Of a stretch of 64,000 nt of DNA, positions 34,001-42,746 are shown one piece after another. Below the pieces are notes generated by a model. That model had not been told where the DNA came from. It did not search any database and saw only the letters and a program-made list of their open reading frames with translations. Origin of the DNA: Nonomuraea turcica (GTDB taxonomy: Bacteria; Actinomycetota; Actinomycetes; Streptosporangiales; Streptosporangiaceae); NCBI RefSeq assembly GCF_030718205.1, contig NZ_JAUZQF010000006.1:372001-436000 (forward strand). Reading direction: 5' to 3'. The position numbers were made by a program, and so were the translations under genes. The stretch's first letter is position 1; every line of letters starts with the position of its first letter.

Positions 34001-34047
34001 CCGCCGGATCCCCACAAGCGGCGAGCCGCGTTCTTATGCTCGGAGAC

Positions 34048-34158
34048 ATGACCATTCAGCGGATGGACAACGTCGCCATCGTCGTCGACGATCTGGACGC
34101 GGCTGTCGCGTTCTTCACCGAGCTCGGCATGCTGTACTTCTCTGCTGTACAGCGTTGA
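34048..34158 (+). pseudogene. Glyoxalase/VOC-family N-terminal stub
   Basis: ATG at 34048, then RMDNVAIVVDDLDAAVAFFT with ELGM, the first beta-alpha unit of vicinal-oxygen-chelate proteins with its metal-binding position occupied by Asn instead of His. The match stops after ELGM and a stop codon follows eight codons later. Confidence 0.7.
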
Positions 34159-34293
34159 GCACACGGCAGGACGCCGACAACTGATCCGTAGCATGGTCAG
34201 CGGCGTGGCGTATTACCGGCTGCGTCCCCACTTGAATCGTGATCAATGCGTGTGCATCGCGAGACGGTCGGATCAGATGCTTGCGGTGTGGAT

Positions 34294-34746
34294 ATGGGCA
34301 ACGCGAGTGTCTCACCCGCCGCCGAAGGGCGGCTTGCCGAGCGGGTGGTCGCCGCCGGGCTCGCCGGCATCATCCTGCCCTTCGTCCAGTTCGGCTGGCT
34401 GCTGCTCGTAGCCGCTCTGTCCGACGACTCGCGCTGCGGCCACTTCGGCTGTGTCGGCCGGTTGGGCGACGCGTGGACGGTGGGGAACTGGGCGGCGGTC
34501 GTGCTCGCCTGGCCGCTGCTGCACCTTCTTCGGGTGCGCCCGGCGTGGCCCGTCGCCGTGCTGGCGCCCTTCTTCCTGGTGCCAATCTGGGAGCTCGCCG
34601 ACGTGCCGGTCGGCGTGGTCGCCGGCTTGTTCGCCTACCCACTGGCCGCCCTGGTGAGCGCGCCGCGCCTGTCGTGGCGGCGGTGCAGTCTGGTTCTGGC
34701 CCTCTTCCTTCTGCTCTGCGCCTTCCTCGCGCTTTCTTCCGGGTAG
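34294..34746 (+). CDS. Four-helix integral membrane protein, unknown
   Basis: 150 residues from the ATG at 34294 (longer starts at 34246 or 34288 possible). Hydrophobic segments: VVAAGLAGIILPFVQFGWLL, WAAVVLAWPLLHLL, PVAVLAPFFLVPIWELA with VGVVAGLFAYPLAAL, and CSLVLALFLLLCAFLAL. Two Cys in SRCGHFGCVGRLGD lie in the first outside loop. No family was recognised. Confidence 0.68.
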   Translation: MGNASVSPAAEGRLAERVVAAGLAGIILPFVQFGWLLLVAALSDDSRCGHFGCVGRLGDAWTVGNWAAVVLAWPLLHLLRVRPAWPVAVLAPFFLVPIWELADVPVGVVAGLFAYPLAALVSAPRLSWRRCSLVLALFLLLCAFLALSSG

Positions 34747-35274
34747 TCCCGGCCCGGGGCAGCCCTCGCATCGGCCTCACCGTAGGTCAGGATCAGGGGA
34801 GTCTGGCATCTGTCCGTAGTCAGTTCGGATCGTCTAAGGGCGTATACGGGCGTCAGAAAGGCCTGTTCGGAAGGGGCATCTGTCTACGCGGACTCCACCA
34901 TGTCGCCCATGGTGTCCAGGGCTATTGTCAGCATCCGCGTAAGCAAGATCGACGCTTGTGTCGTCGCTCGCAGTCCTCGCCGAACCATCGCCTTTCCCTC
35001 TTCTCGTGCTGGATCAGCGCGGCTGAAGGAGCGGTAGTCATCGCTCGTGTACTGGTCGTCCGGCGGCACAGTCTTGACGCCGAGTCGAAGGTCAGACTCT
35101 TCATCCGGTGCAGGTTCATCCTGACGTTTGCGCGATCCGGGAGTCCTGTCGCCAGCAACATGAGGACGCTGGCCATCTACATCATCTACATCAGGGCGTT
35201 CGACCTGCGATTCCAGAGTGGAAAGGGTTCAGTGGTATCGGTAGCGTGGAAGCGCAACAGCTTGGAGGTCAACG
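34747..35274. other. Unassigned DNA holding one copy of a diverged repeat
   Basis: No gene with recognisable features. On the minus strand a frame ending SILLTRMLTIALDTMGDM is the translation of the repeat copy at 34907-34953, which has a partner at 35954-35998 beyond the next gene pair. Confidence 0.4.
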
Positions 35275-35625
35275 ATGTCCCCGCGTCAAGACAGCGAGGC
35301 ACTGATCCCTCGCCCGCCACTGACCACCGCTGCCCTCCGGGCGGCAGTTGCTCAGATCGCTCCGGCCTACCTAAGCCAATTTGTTGACCACCTCGACCAG
35401 GCGACAGAGCAGGCGGCGCGCCAGAGTACCGTGGCACCTCTGCAGAACTTCTTGCAGCAATGGGGCGAGTTCGTGGCGATTCAGCGTTACCCCGCCCGAG
35501 CGGCCCGCCTGCACGAATTGGAGACAGAAGTCGCCACCGCCACCGACCGAGTCAAGTTGGACTCAGCCTTGGCTGAAATCGACCAGATAACGGCATCGGC
35601 GCGCCGAGAGGCCGTCGGTGAGTGA
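35275..35625 (+). CDS. DUF6247-type small protein, candidate antitoxin
   Basis: 116 residues. Helical throughout: LTTAALRAAVAQIAPAYLSQ, FVDHLDQATEQAARQSTVAP, LQNFLQQWGEFVAIQRYPAR, then a coiled helix. This matches the actinobacterial DUF6247 family. It overlaps the next gene by 8 nt, and that gene has the look of a RelE-like toxin. I therefore infer a type II toxin-antitoxin pair, with this protein as antitoxin. Confidence 0.78.
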   Translation: MSPRQDSEALIPRPPLTTAALRAAVAQIAPAYLSQFVDHLDQATEQAARQSTVAPLQNFLQQWGEFVAIQRYPARAARLHELETEVATATDRVKLDSALAEIDQITASARREAVGE

Positions 35626-35881
35626 CGCCTGGACTTGGGAGTACCACCCCGACGCTGAGCATGTCATTGCTGGGCTCCCACCGACCGTCATCCTTGAGGT
35701 TGAGCGGCTTGCCGGCCAACTCGCGGTCCTAGGGACGGACGCGACCCGCGCCGGCAGAGGCCCGCTGCATGGGGGAGGTCTTCGGACGCTCGATCTGTTC
35801 GGCGGCCGCGGGTTCCTCAACTTCATCGTCGCGGAGCATCTGCGCCTTGTGCTCATCGTTCGCGTTACCAGGATAGATTGA
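35618..35881 (+). CDS. Small RelE/ParE-like protein, candidate toxin
   Basis: 87 residues from a GTG overlapping the DUF6247 gene. The pattern AEHVIAGLPPTVILEVERLA, then GPLHGGGLRTLDLFGGRGFL and a LRLVLIVRVTRID ending recalls the short RelE fold (helix pair, then beta strands ending with a hydrophobic strand). Catalytic residues cannot be named. Assignment as toxin is inferred from gene order and fold pattern. Confidence 0.65.
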   Translation: MSDAWTWEYHPDAEHVIAGLPPTVILEVERLAGQLAVLGTDATRAGRGPLHGGGLRTLDLFGGRGFLNFIVAEHLRLVLIVRVTRID

Positions 35882-36300
35882 CGCGATCTCGCCTGCCCAC
35901 TCCTCAACGAGCCGGCCGTGGCCCTGGAGTGCATCCTCACCGTCCGTCCTCATCCATGATCGTCCAGGGCTGTTGTTGCCTGTGTTAGCAAGATCGGCCA
36001 GCACGTAACTTCCGTCGGCGCGGTTGTCACCTGAGCCACGGTCACCCGATGGAAAGACCCGACGAACTCACTTGGAGGGGCTTGGCGGCGATCGCCCCAG
36101 CCACGAACTGCGGGAACCGAAGTCCGCGATCGTGACGGCATCATCCACCGCCACCCGGCTCAGGAGGGCAGCGTTGTCCTGGTAGCCCGGATGGTCTGAG
36201 CTGCGCCGGACGTTCAACACCGGCGGGTCGGCCACGTCGAGCCGATGCTCGCAAAAAGACGTCGACCGGCTGCCCTCGGCAGCGGTAGCGTCCTGGGTCT
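35882..36300. other. Unassigned DNA with the second repeat copy
   Basis: Carries the repeat copy at 35954-35998, whose minus-strand translation (PILLTQATTALDDHG) resembles that of the copy at 34907. No gene is recognised. Confidence 0.4.
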
Positions 36301-37161
36301 GTGTGGAGCGAAGTACGACCGCCGACGACGACTCAGGTCCGCGACGCCTTCGGTGTCGAGGTGGGCGAGCTGCGGCCGCATCCGGGCGGGTTCGAAGCGG
36401 ATGCGTTCACCGACGGGCGCTGGTTCGTGAAACTTTGGCGTCAGCAGCCCGACAGCGACGCTGGTCTGGCGCTGACCGCTGAGTTGGCAGCTCGGGGCAT
36501 CCCCGTTGCTGCGGCGGAGCGAGCACTTGACGGCTCGTACACCTCCGAGCATCATGGCCGGCGCTACGCGCTGTTCCCGTTCGTCGACGGCCGCCAGGGA
36601 ACGTGGAACGACGCTGACGCGATCGCGCGGGCGATGCGCGCCGTGCACGAGGTAACTGACCTCGTCCTGCCCCGCACCGATATGGACGAGTGGTGCATCG
36701 AGGTGCTGCGCGACCGGCACGACCACCCTTGGATCGTCGACCGCCGCGACGAGATCATCGCCAACGTTGACCGGCTCGAAGCGGTGATCGAACGGGCACG
36801 CGCGATCGACGTGCCCCACGTCGTGTGCCACCACGACCTGTTCCCTCACAACGTCCTCGTTGACCGCGACGGTCGCATCGCGACGCTGCTCGACTGGGGT
36901 CACGCGATGCTGGCACCACGCGAGCACGATGTGTTCGCCGCCTTGTGCGGGCCCGACCCTGTGCGCTTCCTGCACGCCTACGGCGCGGAGCGACTCGACC
37001 TCACCCACCTCGAGTACGCCCGGCTCGCCCGCTCGCTGCGCGACCTTGCAGTCCGCATCTACAACGAGGTCGACCTGGAGGGCGTCAACACCTGGGGTTT
37101 CGACGGGTTGCGACGAGTGGACGCCGATCTCGTGCTCTCCCGACCTTTTTGCGATCGCTGA
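36301..37161 (+). CDS. Aminoglycoside-phosphotransferase-like protein
   Basis: 286 residues from GTG. The N-lobe has GRWFVKLWRQQPDSDAGL with the ATP-binding Lys. Catalytic loop HVVCHHDLFPHNVLVDRDG with the Asp and Asn, then ATLLDWGHAMLAPREHDVFA with the metal-binding Asp. The usual length of APH-fold kinases. It is not closely related to the APH-like gene at 9401. Whether it confers resistance or phosphorylates a metabolite cannot be told. Confidence 0.88.
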   Translation: MWSEVRPPTTTQVRDAFGVEVGELRPHPGGFEADAFTDGRWFVKLWRQQPDSDAGLALTAELAARGIPVAAAERALDGSYTSEHHGRRYALFPFVDGRQGTWNDADAIARAMRAVHEVTDLVLPRTDMDEWCIEVLRDRHDHPWIVDRRDEIIANVDRLEAVIERARAIDVPHVVCHHDLFPHNVLVDRDGRIATLLDWGHAMLAPREHDVFAALCGPDPVRFLHAYGAERLDLTHLEYARLARSLRDLAVRIYNEVDLEGVNTWGFDGLRRVDADLVLSRPFCDR

Positions 37162-37505
37162 GGTCGCCCGCCGTGGCCTGTCGGTGGCGATAGCAGGAAC
37201 GGGGTGGCGACGGTCAGCGCCAGCGCCACGGACGCTAGGTCGGCGACGCGAGTGGCTGTCGCACGAATCACGAGAAGGTCCTTTCCTGAGCGGCGGGGTC
37301 CGAGTCCCCGCAGCGTTTGCTTTCTCGATGTTCCTTTGTGGCCGAGTGGATGATCCGCACCGTTTCCTCCTCGCGGTTCGCCGGGAGCGCCTATCCGCCG
37401 GGCGTGGGGGAAACGGCGGGGAAACACGCCGCCTCGTTGAATCGCCTCCACCTGATCGGCTCTCGTAGAAGGAGGACCCGTTGGTGCACAGGAATGCGAC
37501 GCGCG

Positions 37506-37762
37506 GCCAGACGTCTGGCGACCCTCGCGGCGGTCCGTTCTGGGCCTGCTGGGAGCGGTCCCGCTGGCAGGTGCCGTGACGGCCGTCCCCCGAACCAGCG
37601 CCGCCCTGGCCGCGACGGCAGCCTGGCCCTGCCCGGCCCGGACCACACCTACACACCCAGCCCGGCGCACAACCGATCGGCGGGGACAGCGTTGCAGGAG
37701 ATCCACTGGCTCGCCGCGCAGGTGGCCGCGGCCGACGTCAAGCAGTCCGGCTACCGGCATGC
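37506..37762 (+). pseudogene. N-terminus of a Tat-exported protein, frameshifted
   Basis: First frame: SRRSVLGLLGAVPLAGAVTA, a typical Tat signal. At about 37620 the coding look shifts to another frame: GSLALPGPDHTYTPSPAHNR then ALQEIHWLAAQVAAADVKQS. No start codon with a ribosome site is left, and the frame runs into the control region of the AbrB gene. The original protein is not identified. The stretch 37162-37505 before it has no recognisable gene. Confidence 0.45.
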
Positions 37763-37800
37763 TTTACATGATATTTTTTGCATATCAAGCATGTTTTGGA
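37757..37800. promoter_or_regulatory. A/T-rich control region with inverted repeat before the AbrB gene
   Basis: The elements CATGCTT...GATAT and ATATC-AAGCATG form an interrupted inverted repeat around a T-tract, 20-60 nt before the ATG. AbrB/MazE proteins autoregulate from such sites. Binding is inferred. Confidence 0.45.
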
Positions 37801-37819
37801 TGACGGAAGAGACGGTCCC

Positions 37820-38104
37820 ATGGCCTCCAACGAGAGCAAACCCTTCTACGGCCCTGGTGGCCGGGGCTTCTATGGCGCGGTAACGGTCAGCGAGCGGGGC
37901 CAGATCGCGATCCCGGCTCAGGCGCGCCGCGATCTCGGGATCAGACCGGGCGACAAGCTGCTCGTGCTCGGCGATCCCCAGCAAGGACTGGCGCTCATGT
38001 CGATCGAGCATCTGATGCGGAACCTGCAGGGCTCCTCGGCACTCCTAGAGCAAATCCAGAAGCATGCTCTAGGTGACACCGAGGAGACCGAACCGGAGGA
38101 ATGA
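37820..38104 (+). CDS. AbrB/MazE/SpoVT-type DNA-binding protein
   Basis: 94 residues from the ATG at 37820. The swapped-hairpin fold is clear: FYGAVTVSERGQIAIPAQAR then RDLGIRPGDKLLVLGDP. The C-terminal helix (SIEHLMRNLQGSSALLEQIQ) may bind a partner. Its stop overlaps an ATG (38101) of a frame that runs only about 100 codons and has no family signature, so the original downstream partner has probably been lost. No MazF or VapC toxin is adjacent. Confidence 0.88.
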   Translation: MASNESKPFYGPGGRGFYGAVTVSERGQIAIPAQARRDLGIRPGDKLLVLGDPQQGLALMSIEHLMRNLQGSSALLEQIQKHALGDTEETEPEE

Positions 38105-38140
38105 CGCCGTTTACGGCAGAAGTCATTGAGGAGATCGGTC

Positions 38141-39307
38141 TTGAGGACGTCCCCCCAGGAACAAGCTCCACCGCATGGCCCGACCGGCCTGGCCGCACGA
38201 GCCCTGGCCCCAGACCTGGCCCGCGGCCTCATGCTGCTGGCCATAGCCTTCGCCCACGCACCACTGTTCGTGGTCGACGTCGACCGCGGCTCCGCCGTGG
38301 CCAACGAGATCGCCGGCTTCTTCCACCTGCTCTTCGTCCACAACCATGCGCGGCCGATGTTCGCGTTTCTGTTCGGCTACGCGCTGGTGCAGCTGCTGGA
38401 GCGGCAGCTGCGACGCGGCAATGACTGGGTGGGCGTCCGCAAGCTGCAGCGCCGCAGAGGATGGTGGCTGGTCGCGATCGGCTTTATCCATGTGGCCGTG
38501 CTGGTCCCCATCGACATTCTCGCGGTGTACGGCATGGCCGGCGTCCTGCTCGCCGGCATGCTGCGGGCCAAGGACTCCACCCTCCTCTGGACGGCGGGGA
38601 TCAGCTTGCTCCCCGCCACCCTGGTGGTCGGATTCGCCATGTGGCTCGCGATGTCTCAGAACATCTCCCCATACGCCATGGGCAGCATCGCCGCCGATGA
38701 CCGAGGCATTGGAGAGATGTTCCTGGCCCGGCTCCAGGGCTGGCCCTATGCCCTGGCCCTCGGCGTCATCTCGGTCGTTCCCGGGGTGGTCGCCGGCATG
38801 TGGGCGGCCCGGCGGCGGATCTTGGACGAGCCCGCTCGGAACCGGAGGTTCCTGGTCCGTACCGTGGCGATCACCACGGTGCTGTCTGTCGTCGGTTCCG
38901 TTCCCGCTGGTCTCATCCAGGCAGGGGTGTGGGCTCGGCCCTCGGGCGTCGCAGTGTGGATCGTGGCGCTCGCGCAGCCGCTCACCGGATATCTGGGCGG
39001 AATCGGCATGGCCGCGATCATCGGATTGATCGCGATCGCAGCCGTGCGGCGGCGGGGCCGCCTGACCACAACCATCGAAGCGCTCGGGCAGCGTTCCATG
39101 AGCCTGTACCTGTTCCAGTCCACCGTGTTCATCGCAGTCTTCCATCCCTACGGGCTGGGGCTCCAGGACGATCTCGGCCTTGTGGGCGCCCTGGGCGTGG
39201 CCGCGGCAACGTGGCTGATCTCGCTTGTCATCGCCGATGTCATGCGGCGCATCGGACACCGTGGCCCGGCGGAGATCCTGCTGCGCCGCCTCGCCTACCG
39301 CCAATGA
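38141..39307 (+). CDS. DUF418-family membrane protein
   Basis: About 388 residues; TTG at 38141 or 38126 are the only plausible starts. DUF418 features: LAPDLARGLMLLAIAFAHAP near the N-terminus, HNHARPMFAFLFGYALVQL, and a C-terminal part with ALGQRSMSLYLFQSTVFIAV and GPAEILLRRLAYRQ. About eight to ten membrane helices. DUF418 proteins are related to acyltransferase_3-type membrane proteins and are of unknown function. The usual downstream partners are absent. Confidence 0.88.
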   Translation: MRTSPQEQAPPHGPTGLAARALAPDLARGLMLLAIAFAHAPLFVVDVDRGSAVANEIAGFFHLLFVHNHARPMFAFLFGYALVQLLERQLRRGNDWVGVRKLQRRRGWWLVAIGFIHVAVLVPIDILAVYGMAGVLLAGMLRAKDSTLLWTAGISLLPATLVVGFAMWLAMSQNISPYAMGSIAADDRGIGEMFLARLQGWPYALALGVISVVPGVVAGMWAARRRILDEPARNRRFLVRTVAITTVLSVVGSVPAGLIQAGVWARPSGVAVWIVALAQPLTGYLGGIGMAAIIGLIAIAAVRRRGRLTTTIEALGQRSMSLYLFQSTVFIAVFHPYGLGLQDDLGLVGALGVAAATWLISLVIADVMRRIGHRGPAEILLRRLAYRQ

Positions 39308-39399
39308 ACATCACTCATGCAGCGGGCAGGTCCTCGCTTCAGGGCCAGCTCCCTCATGCCATGCTCCAGGAGATCCTCAAGAGCGAGGTGATATAGAAG

Positions 39400-40407
39400 A
39401 TGTTCGACGTGCTCGGGCTGAGCCCGGATGCCCAGGCCGTCTACCGGGAGATGTTGCAGAACCCCCTCTTGCGAGCCGCGGAGCTGGCAGCGCGGGTAGA
39501 GCTGTCGCCGATGCGGCTCCACGACGTGCTTGGCGAGCTGACGCGGCTGGCCTTAATCCAACAGTCCTGGGAGCGGCCAGGCGAGTTTCACGTCGTCGAT
39601 CCGGAGATCAGTCTCACCGCGCTGCTGGCCCAGCGTGAGGCCGATCTCCTCCAGCGTCAGCGGGAAGTGACCGCGAGCCGTTCCGTGATCGCCGACGTTA
39701 TCGCGGAGTTCGCTGCGCGGAACTGGCCGCCGCACCGGCAGCAGACGAAATATCTGAGGGGAATCGACGCCATCAGGACACAGATTGAAGGGCTGGGCCG
39801 CCAGTGCCAGTCCGACATCATGGCGTTCGTTGACGGCGGTCCGCAGACCGAAGAGAACATGAAGGCCAGCCGACCTCAGGATCGGGCGGTGCTGGAGCGC
39901 GGCGCACGAATGCGCTCGATCTACCTGGACAGCCTCGCGAACGACCCCTCGACCCTCAGCTATGCGAGGTGGCTCGTCGAGCAGGGAGCAGAGGTTCGCA
40001 CTTTACCGGTCCTGCCACTGAGGATGATCATTTTTGACCGCCGGGTTGCCATGCTCCCGCAACGTGCGGATGAAACCGCGGCAGGCGCAATGCTCGTCTA
40101 TGAACACAGCGTGATCATCGCGCTGTGCGCGCTCTTCGAGAAACACTGGCAGGAGGCGGCCTCGCTTGGGATAGCGCCGGAACGGCAGGAGAACGGCCTG
40201 ACCCGACAGCAGCTTTCCTTGCTCAACTTAATGGCCGAAGGCAACACCGACGAGGTGTGCGCCCGCAAGCTGGGAGTCTCGGTGAGGACGGAACGGCGCC
40301 TTGCCGCGGAGATTTTGGCCGCCCTCAATGCCAAGAGCCGCTTCCAGGCGGGGGTTCTGGCCGCCCGCGCCGGGTGGCTGGACGCCGAGCCGGTCGGCAA
40401 GGAATAG
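39400..40407 (+). CDS. TrmB-like / LuxR-type transcriptional regulator
   Basis: 335 residues. An N-terminal TrmB-like winged helix (AVYREMLQNPLLRAAELAAR then LSPMRLHDVLGELTRLALIQ) is followed by a coiled helix (LLAQREADLLQRQREVTASR), a middle domain with FDRRVAMLPQ and a C-terminal LuxR HTH (LTRQQLSLLNLMAEGNTDEV, ARKLGVSVRTERRLAAEIL). This architecture is typical of actinomycete regulators beside small peptide or exported-protein genes. The short secreted-peptide gene 143 bp downstream is a likely target. Confidence 0.88.
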   Translation: MFDVLGLSPDAQAVYREMLQNPLLRAAELAARVELSPMRLHDVLGELTRLALIQQSWERPGEFHVVDPEISLTALLAQREADLLQRQREVTASRSVIADVIAEFAARNWPPHRQQTKYLRGIDAIRTQIEGLGRQCQSDIMAFVDGGPQTEENMKASRPQDRAVLERGARMRSIYLDSLANDPSTLSYARWLVEQGAEVRTLPVLPLRMIIFDRRVAMLPQRADETAAGAMLVYEHSVIIALCALFEKHWQEAASLGIAPERQENGLTRQQLSLLNLMAEGNTDEVCARKLGVSVRTERRLAAEILAALNAKSRFQAGVLAARAGWLDAEPVGKE

Positions 40408-40550
40408 TCACCCAAGGTGTCGGCATCGTCCTGCCATCGCAGCATTCTGCCAGCCGCAGATGCTGACATCAGGTCGCCAGGTGATCCAGACTCACAAGAG
40501 TCAGACAACCCCACATCAGGGACTCCCAGCACATGAGAGGCCAAGTGATC

Positions 40551-40709
40551 ATGCGCAAGGCGGTTCTCCTGGTCACCGCCGCCCTCGCTCTCGCCGGCGC
40601 GGCGTTCTCGAGCTCTGTCACAACGAGCACTGCGACCGCGAGCAAGCCGGTCGAATGCGACTGTGACCGAAACGTCAATCTTGGCTGGCAGGACGACGTC
40701 GTGGCCTAG
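40551..40709 (+). CDS. 52-residue secreted peptide, possibly the 5' half of a frameshifted gene
   Basis: ATG at 40551 follows GAGAGG at 40535-40540. Signal peptide MRKAVLLVTAALALAGAAFS; the predicted mature tail is short, with the motif VECDCDRNVNLGWQDDVVA. If a base is skipped near 40700 the reading continues as RGQHFPFHNEPAGDAGPG ... LSNNKIGNNTISSYRTSK and ends TSSCA at 40872, which also looks coding. So the gene may originally have encoded a secreted protein of about 107 residues. It lies just after the LuxR/TrmB-like regulator. Function unknown. Confidence 0.6.
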   Translation: MRKAVLLVTAALALAGAAFSSSVTTSTATASKPVECDCDRNVNLGWQDDVVA

Positions 40710-41129
40710 GGGCCAGCACTTTCCCTTTCACAACGAGCCGGCCGGCGACGCTGGTCCCGGGTCCGACGGCAGTTTCGCTCCCGGGACACGTCAAGCAAGC
40801 TTGTCGAACAACAAGATCGGCAACAACACGATCAGTTCGTACCGAACCAGTAAGACGAGTAGCTGCGCCTGATCAGCGTCAGTCGACCCGGCGGGTCCGT
40901 TTGCCGCGCACTCAAGCACCTCGCCGCAGGCTTGTATGCAACGCCATCTCCGACCGGCCGCTGTTGCACAAGAAATGCCATCGCCTTCGTCTGTCGCGCA
41001 TCAAATCCCGACTGTAAGCCTAAGTGGTTGACGTCGCAACACAATGGAGATGAACGATGCCTCCACGCATCCAAAGAACAGTCCCGACCATTGTCACTAA
41101 AAAACAGAATCGGATCTGGAGTCGATGAG

Positions 41130-41771
41130 ATGATCGTGCAGCTACCTGACATCAAGGGCTCGACTCGGGGCCGACGGTGGCAGGTCGTTATCGCCACCGC
41201 AACGGCGCTGGCGCTTATTACCGGTACTGCGTGGGCCGCCGATTTTTACAACATGGTGCCTAATCCCAATTACGACCGCGTCTGCACGAAGGGTGACAAG
41301 TACGGGTCGGGAAACGTGTGCCGGAGCGACAATGCCTACTGGACAGTCTTCCGGGAGAACAGTCTCGAGTCTGCGGAGAAGACTCGCGTCGCGACGGTAC
41401 TGAAGGAACAGTACGGCCCCACGGCTCTGGAGGTTCACCTCGTCTCCGATCCGGTCTGGACCGGCGACAACGAAACGGACCTCATCTTCGCCGAGGGTGA
41501 CGTGCCGGGCAGCTACGAAGGCATGTCGTGGTGCGACGATCCCCTGGAGCTACACACCTGCGACCAGCACATGGTGCGCATCCAGGCGGGCTCCTACAGC
41601 AACGGGATGATCTGCCACGAGGCAGGGCACGCAGTCGGGCTGCTGCACGGCCAGAATGCCGATCCCCCGGTGAGCAACACGCACCACCAGCTCGGGTGCA
41701 TGAAGACGCCCGTACCGTCCGACGCCGTACTCGGCAGCGTCAACGCCGACCACATCAATGCGGCCTACTGA
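41130..41771 (+). CDS. Exported metzincin-like zinc peptidase
   Basis: 213 residues. Signal or anchor helix WQVVIATATALALITGTAWA. The catalytic motif MICHEAGHAVGLLHG matches HExxHxxGxxH of metzincins, with the zinc-binding His residues and Glu. Six Cys are spread over the mature part (RVCTK, NVCRS, WCDD, HTCDQ, MICHE, GCMKT), suggesting three disulfides; GCMKTP near the end may be the Met-turn. The protein is short for a secreted metzincin. It precedes and slightly overlaps a membrane-anchored hypothetical. Confidence 0.82.
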   Translation: MIVQLPDIKGSTRGRRWQVVIATATALALITGTAWAADFYNMVPNPNYDRVCTKGDKYGSGNVCRSDNAYWTVFRENSLESAEKTRVATVLKEQYGPTALEVHLVSDPVWTGDNETDLIFAEGDVPGSYEGMSWCDDPLELHTCDQHMVRIQAGSYSNGMICHEAGHAVGLLHGQNADPPVSNTHHQLGCMKTPVPSDAVLGSVNADHINAAY

Positions 41772-41781
41772 GGGGGCGACG

Positions 41782-42522
41782 GTGAAGCACAGCAAAGCAT
41801 GGGCGGCCGCTGTGGCAGGGGCGGTCTTGGTCGGCGGTGTCCTGGCGACGGCGTTCACGATGAACGGTGTCCAGAGCCGGGGCGACGGTGGCGGCACAGG
41901 CGGGGTCGTCCTGGCGCATGGGTCGGATCGGCTGCCGAGTCACACCGCCTCGGACTGGGTGACCTATGCCGACCACGTGGTCGTCGTCACCGCCGAGGCG
42001 GAGCGGGAACTGCCCGCCAACAAGGATGAGCGCGCGGCCGGGCAGGGCTACCTGCCACGCGAGGTCACCCTTGCGGTCAAGGAGACGCTCTGGTCCCACG
42101 AGGGTGCGGCCAAGCCGGTGCCGGAGCCGCGCTTCGTCTGGCCCGCCGCCGGCTGGACGTTCGGTGAGGACGGCAGGCGTCTGCTGGCGATGGAAGGCCA
42201 GCCTCGCATAGAGGTCGGGCACACCTACATCCTGGCCATCGCCTGGGTGCCTGGATACACCGACGACGGGGAGGTCGTCCCTGGGCAGTGGCGCGGCCTC
42301 GGGGAGAAGTCCCTGCTGCCGTACGACGGCGGAGTGATCGGCAACGGCGAGTCCGAAGGACGGCTGCAGACCGCCACGTCGGACGGGCACGATCCGGCGG
42401 CCGCAGAGCCGGACGGCCCCTCCCTCGAGGAGGAGATGAGGGGCAAGCCTGCCGCCGACCTCGCCGCGGAGCTGAAGGCGGCGCAGCCCGGCGAGCGACA
42501 GCGATTCGGTCGCACCCGCTGA
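41782..42522 (+). CDS. Membrane-anchored hypothetical protein, partner of the metzincin-like gene
   Basis: 246 residues from GTG 41782; the ATG at 41758 would overlap the peptidase gene by 14 nt. One N-terminal helix (AWAAAVAGAVLVGGVLATAF), then an extracellular beta-rich region: DWVTYADHVVVVTAEAEREL, YLPREVTLAVKETLWSHEGA, RIEVGHTYILAIAWVPGYTD. The acidic C-terminus has a helix (LEEEMRGKPAADLAAELKAA). Spacing of 10 bp indicates co-expression with the peptidase. It may be an inhibitor, substrate or immunity protein; none of these is shown. Confidence 0.75.
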   Translation: MKHSKAWAAAVAGAVLVGGVLATAFTMNGVQSRGDGGGTGGVVLAHGSDRLPSHTASDWVTYADHVVVVTAEAERELPANKDERAAGQGYLPREVTLAVKETLWSHEGAAKPVPEPRFVWPAAGWTFGEDGRRLLAMEGQPRIEVGHTYILAIAWVPGYTDDGEVVPGQWRGLGEKSLLPYDGGVIGNGESEGRLQTATSDGHDPAAAEPDGPSLEEEMRGKPAADLAAELKAAQPGERQRFGRTR

Positions 42523-42746
42523 TAGGTGAGGATTGCGATAGGAGGCCGGTGACGCGTCCGGCCTCCTCATCAGGCATCGTCGGACAAGTTCCGCCAGGAC
42601 CTTCCCTACCTGACCCCGGCCTGGTCTCGCGAACTGCAGGCCGATCGTGATGATCGTCTGCTGATGACCGTTCGCCTCATGCAGCAGCGGCGTCGCGACG
42701 ATGTCCGGCAACACCGCCTGCGCTGCATTGGCGAAAACGACCGTGC

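Noticed and set aside
36214..37656. 480-codon minus-strand frame opposite the phosphotransferase gene
   Set aside because: It is antisense to a gene with clear APH motifs, rich in Arg and Gly without domains; a codon-bias shadow.
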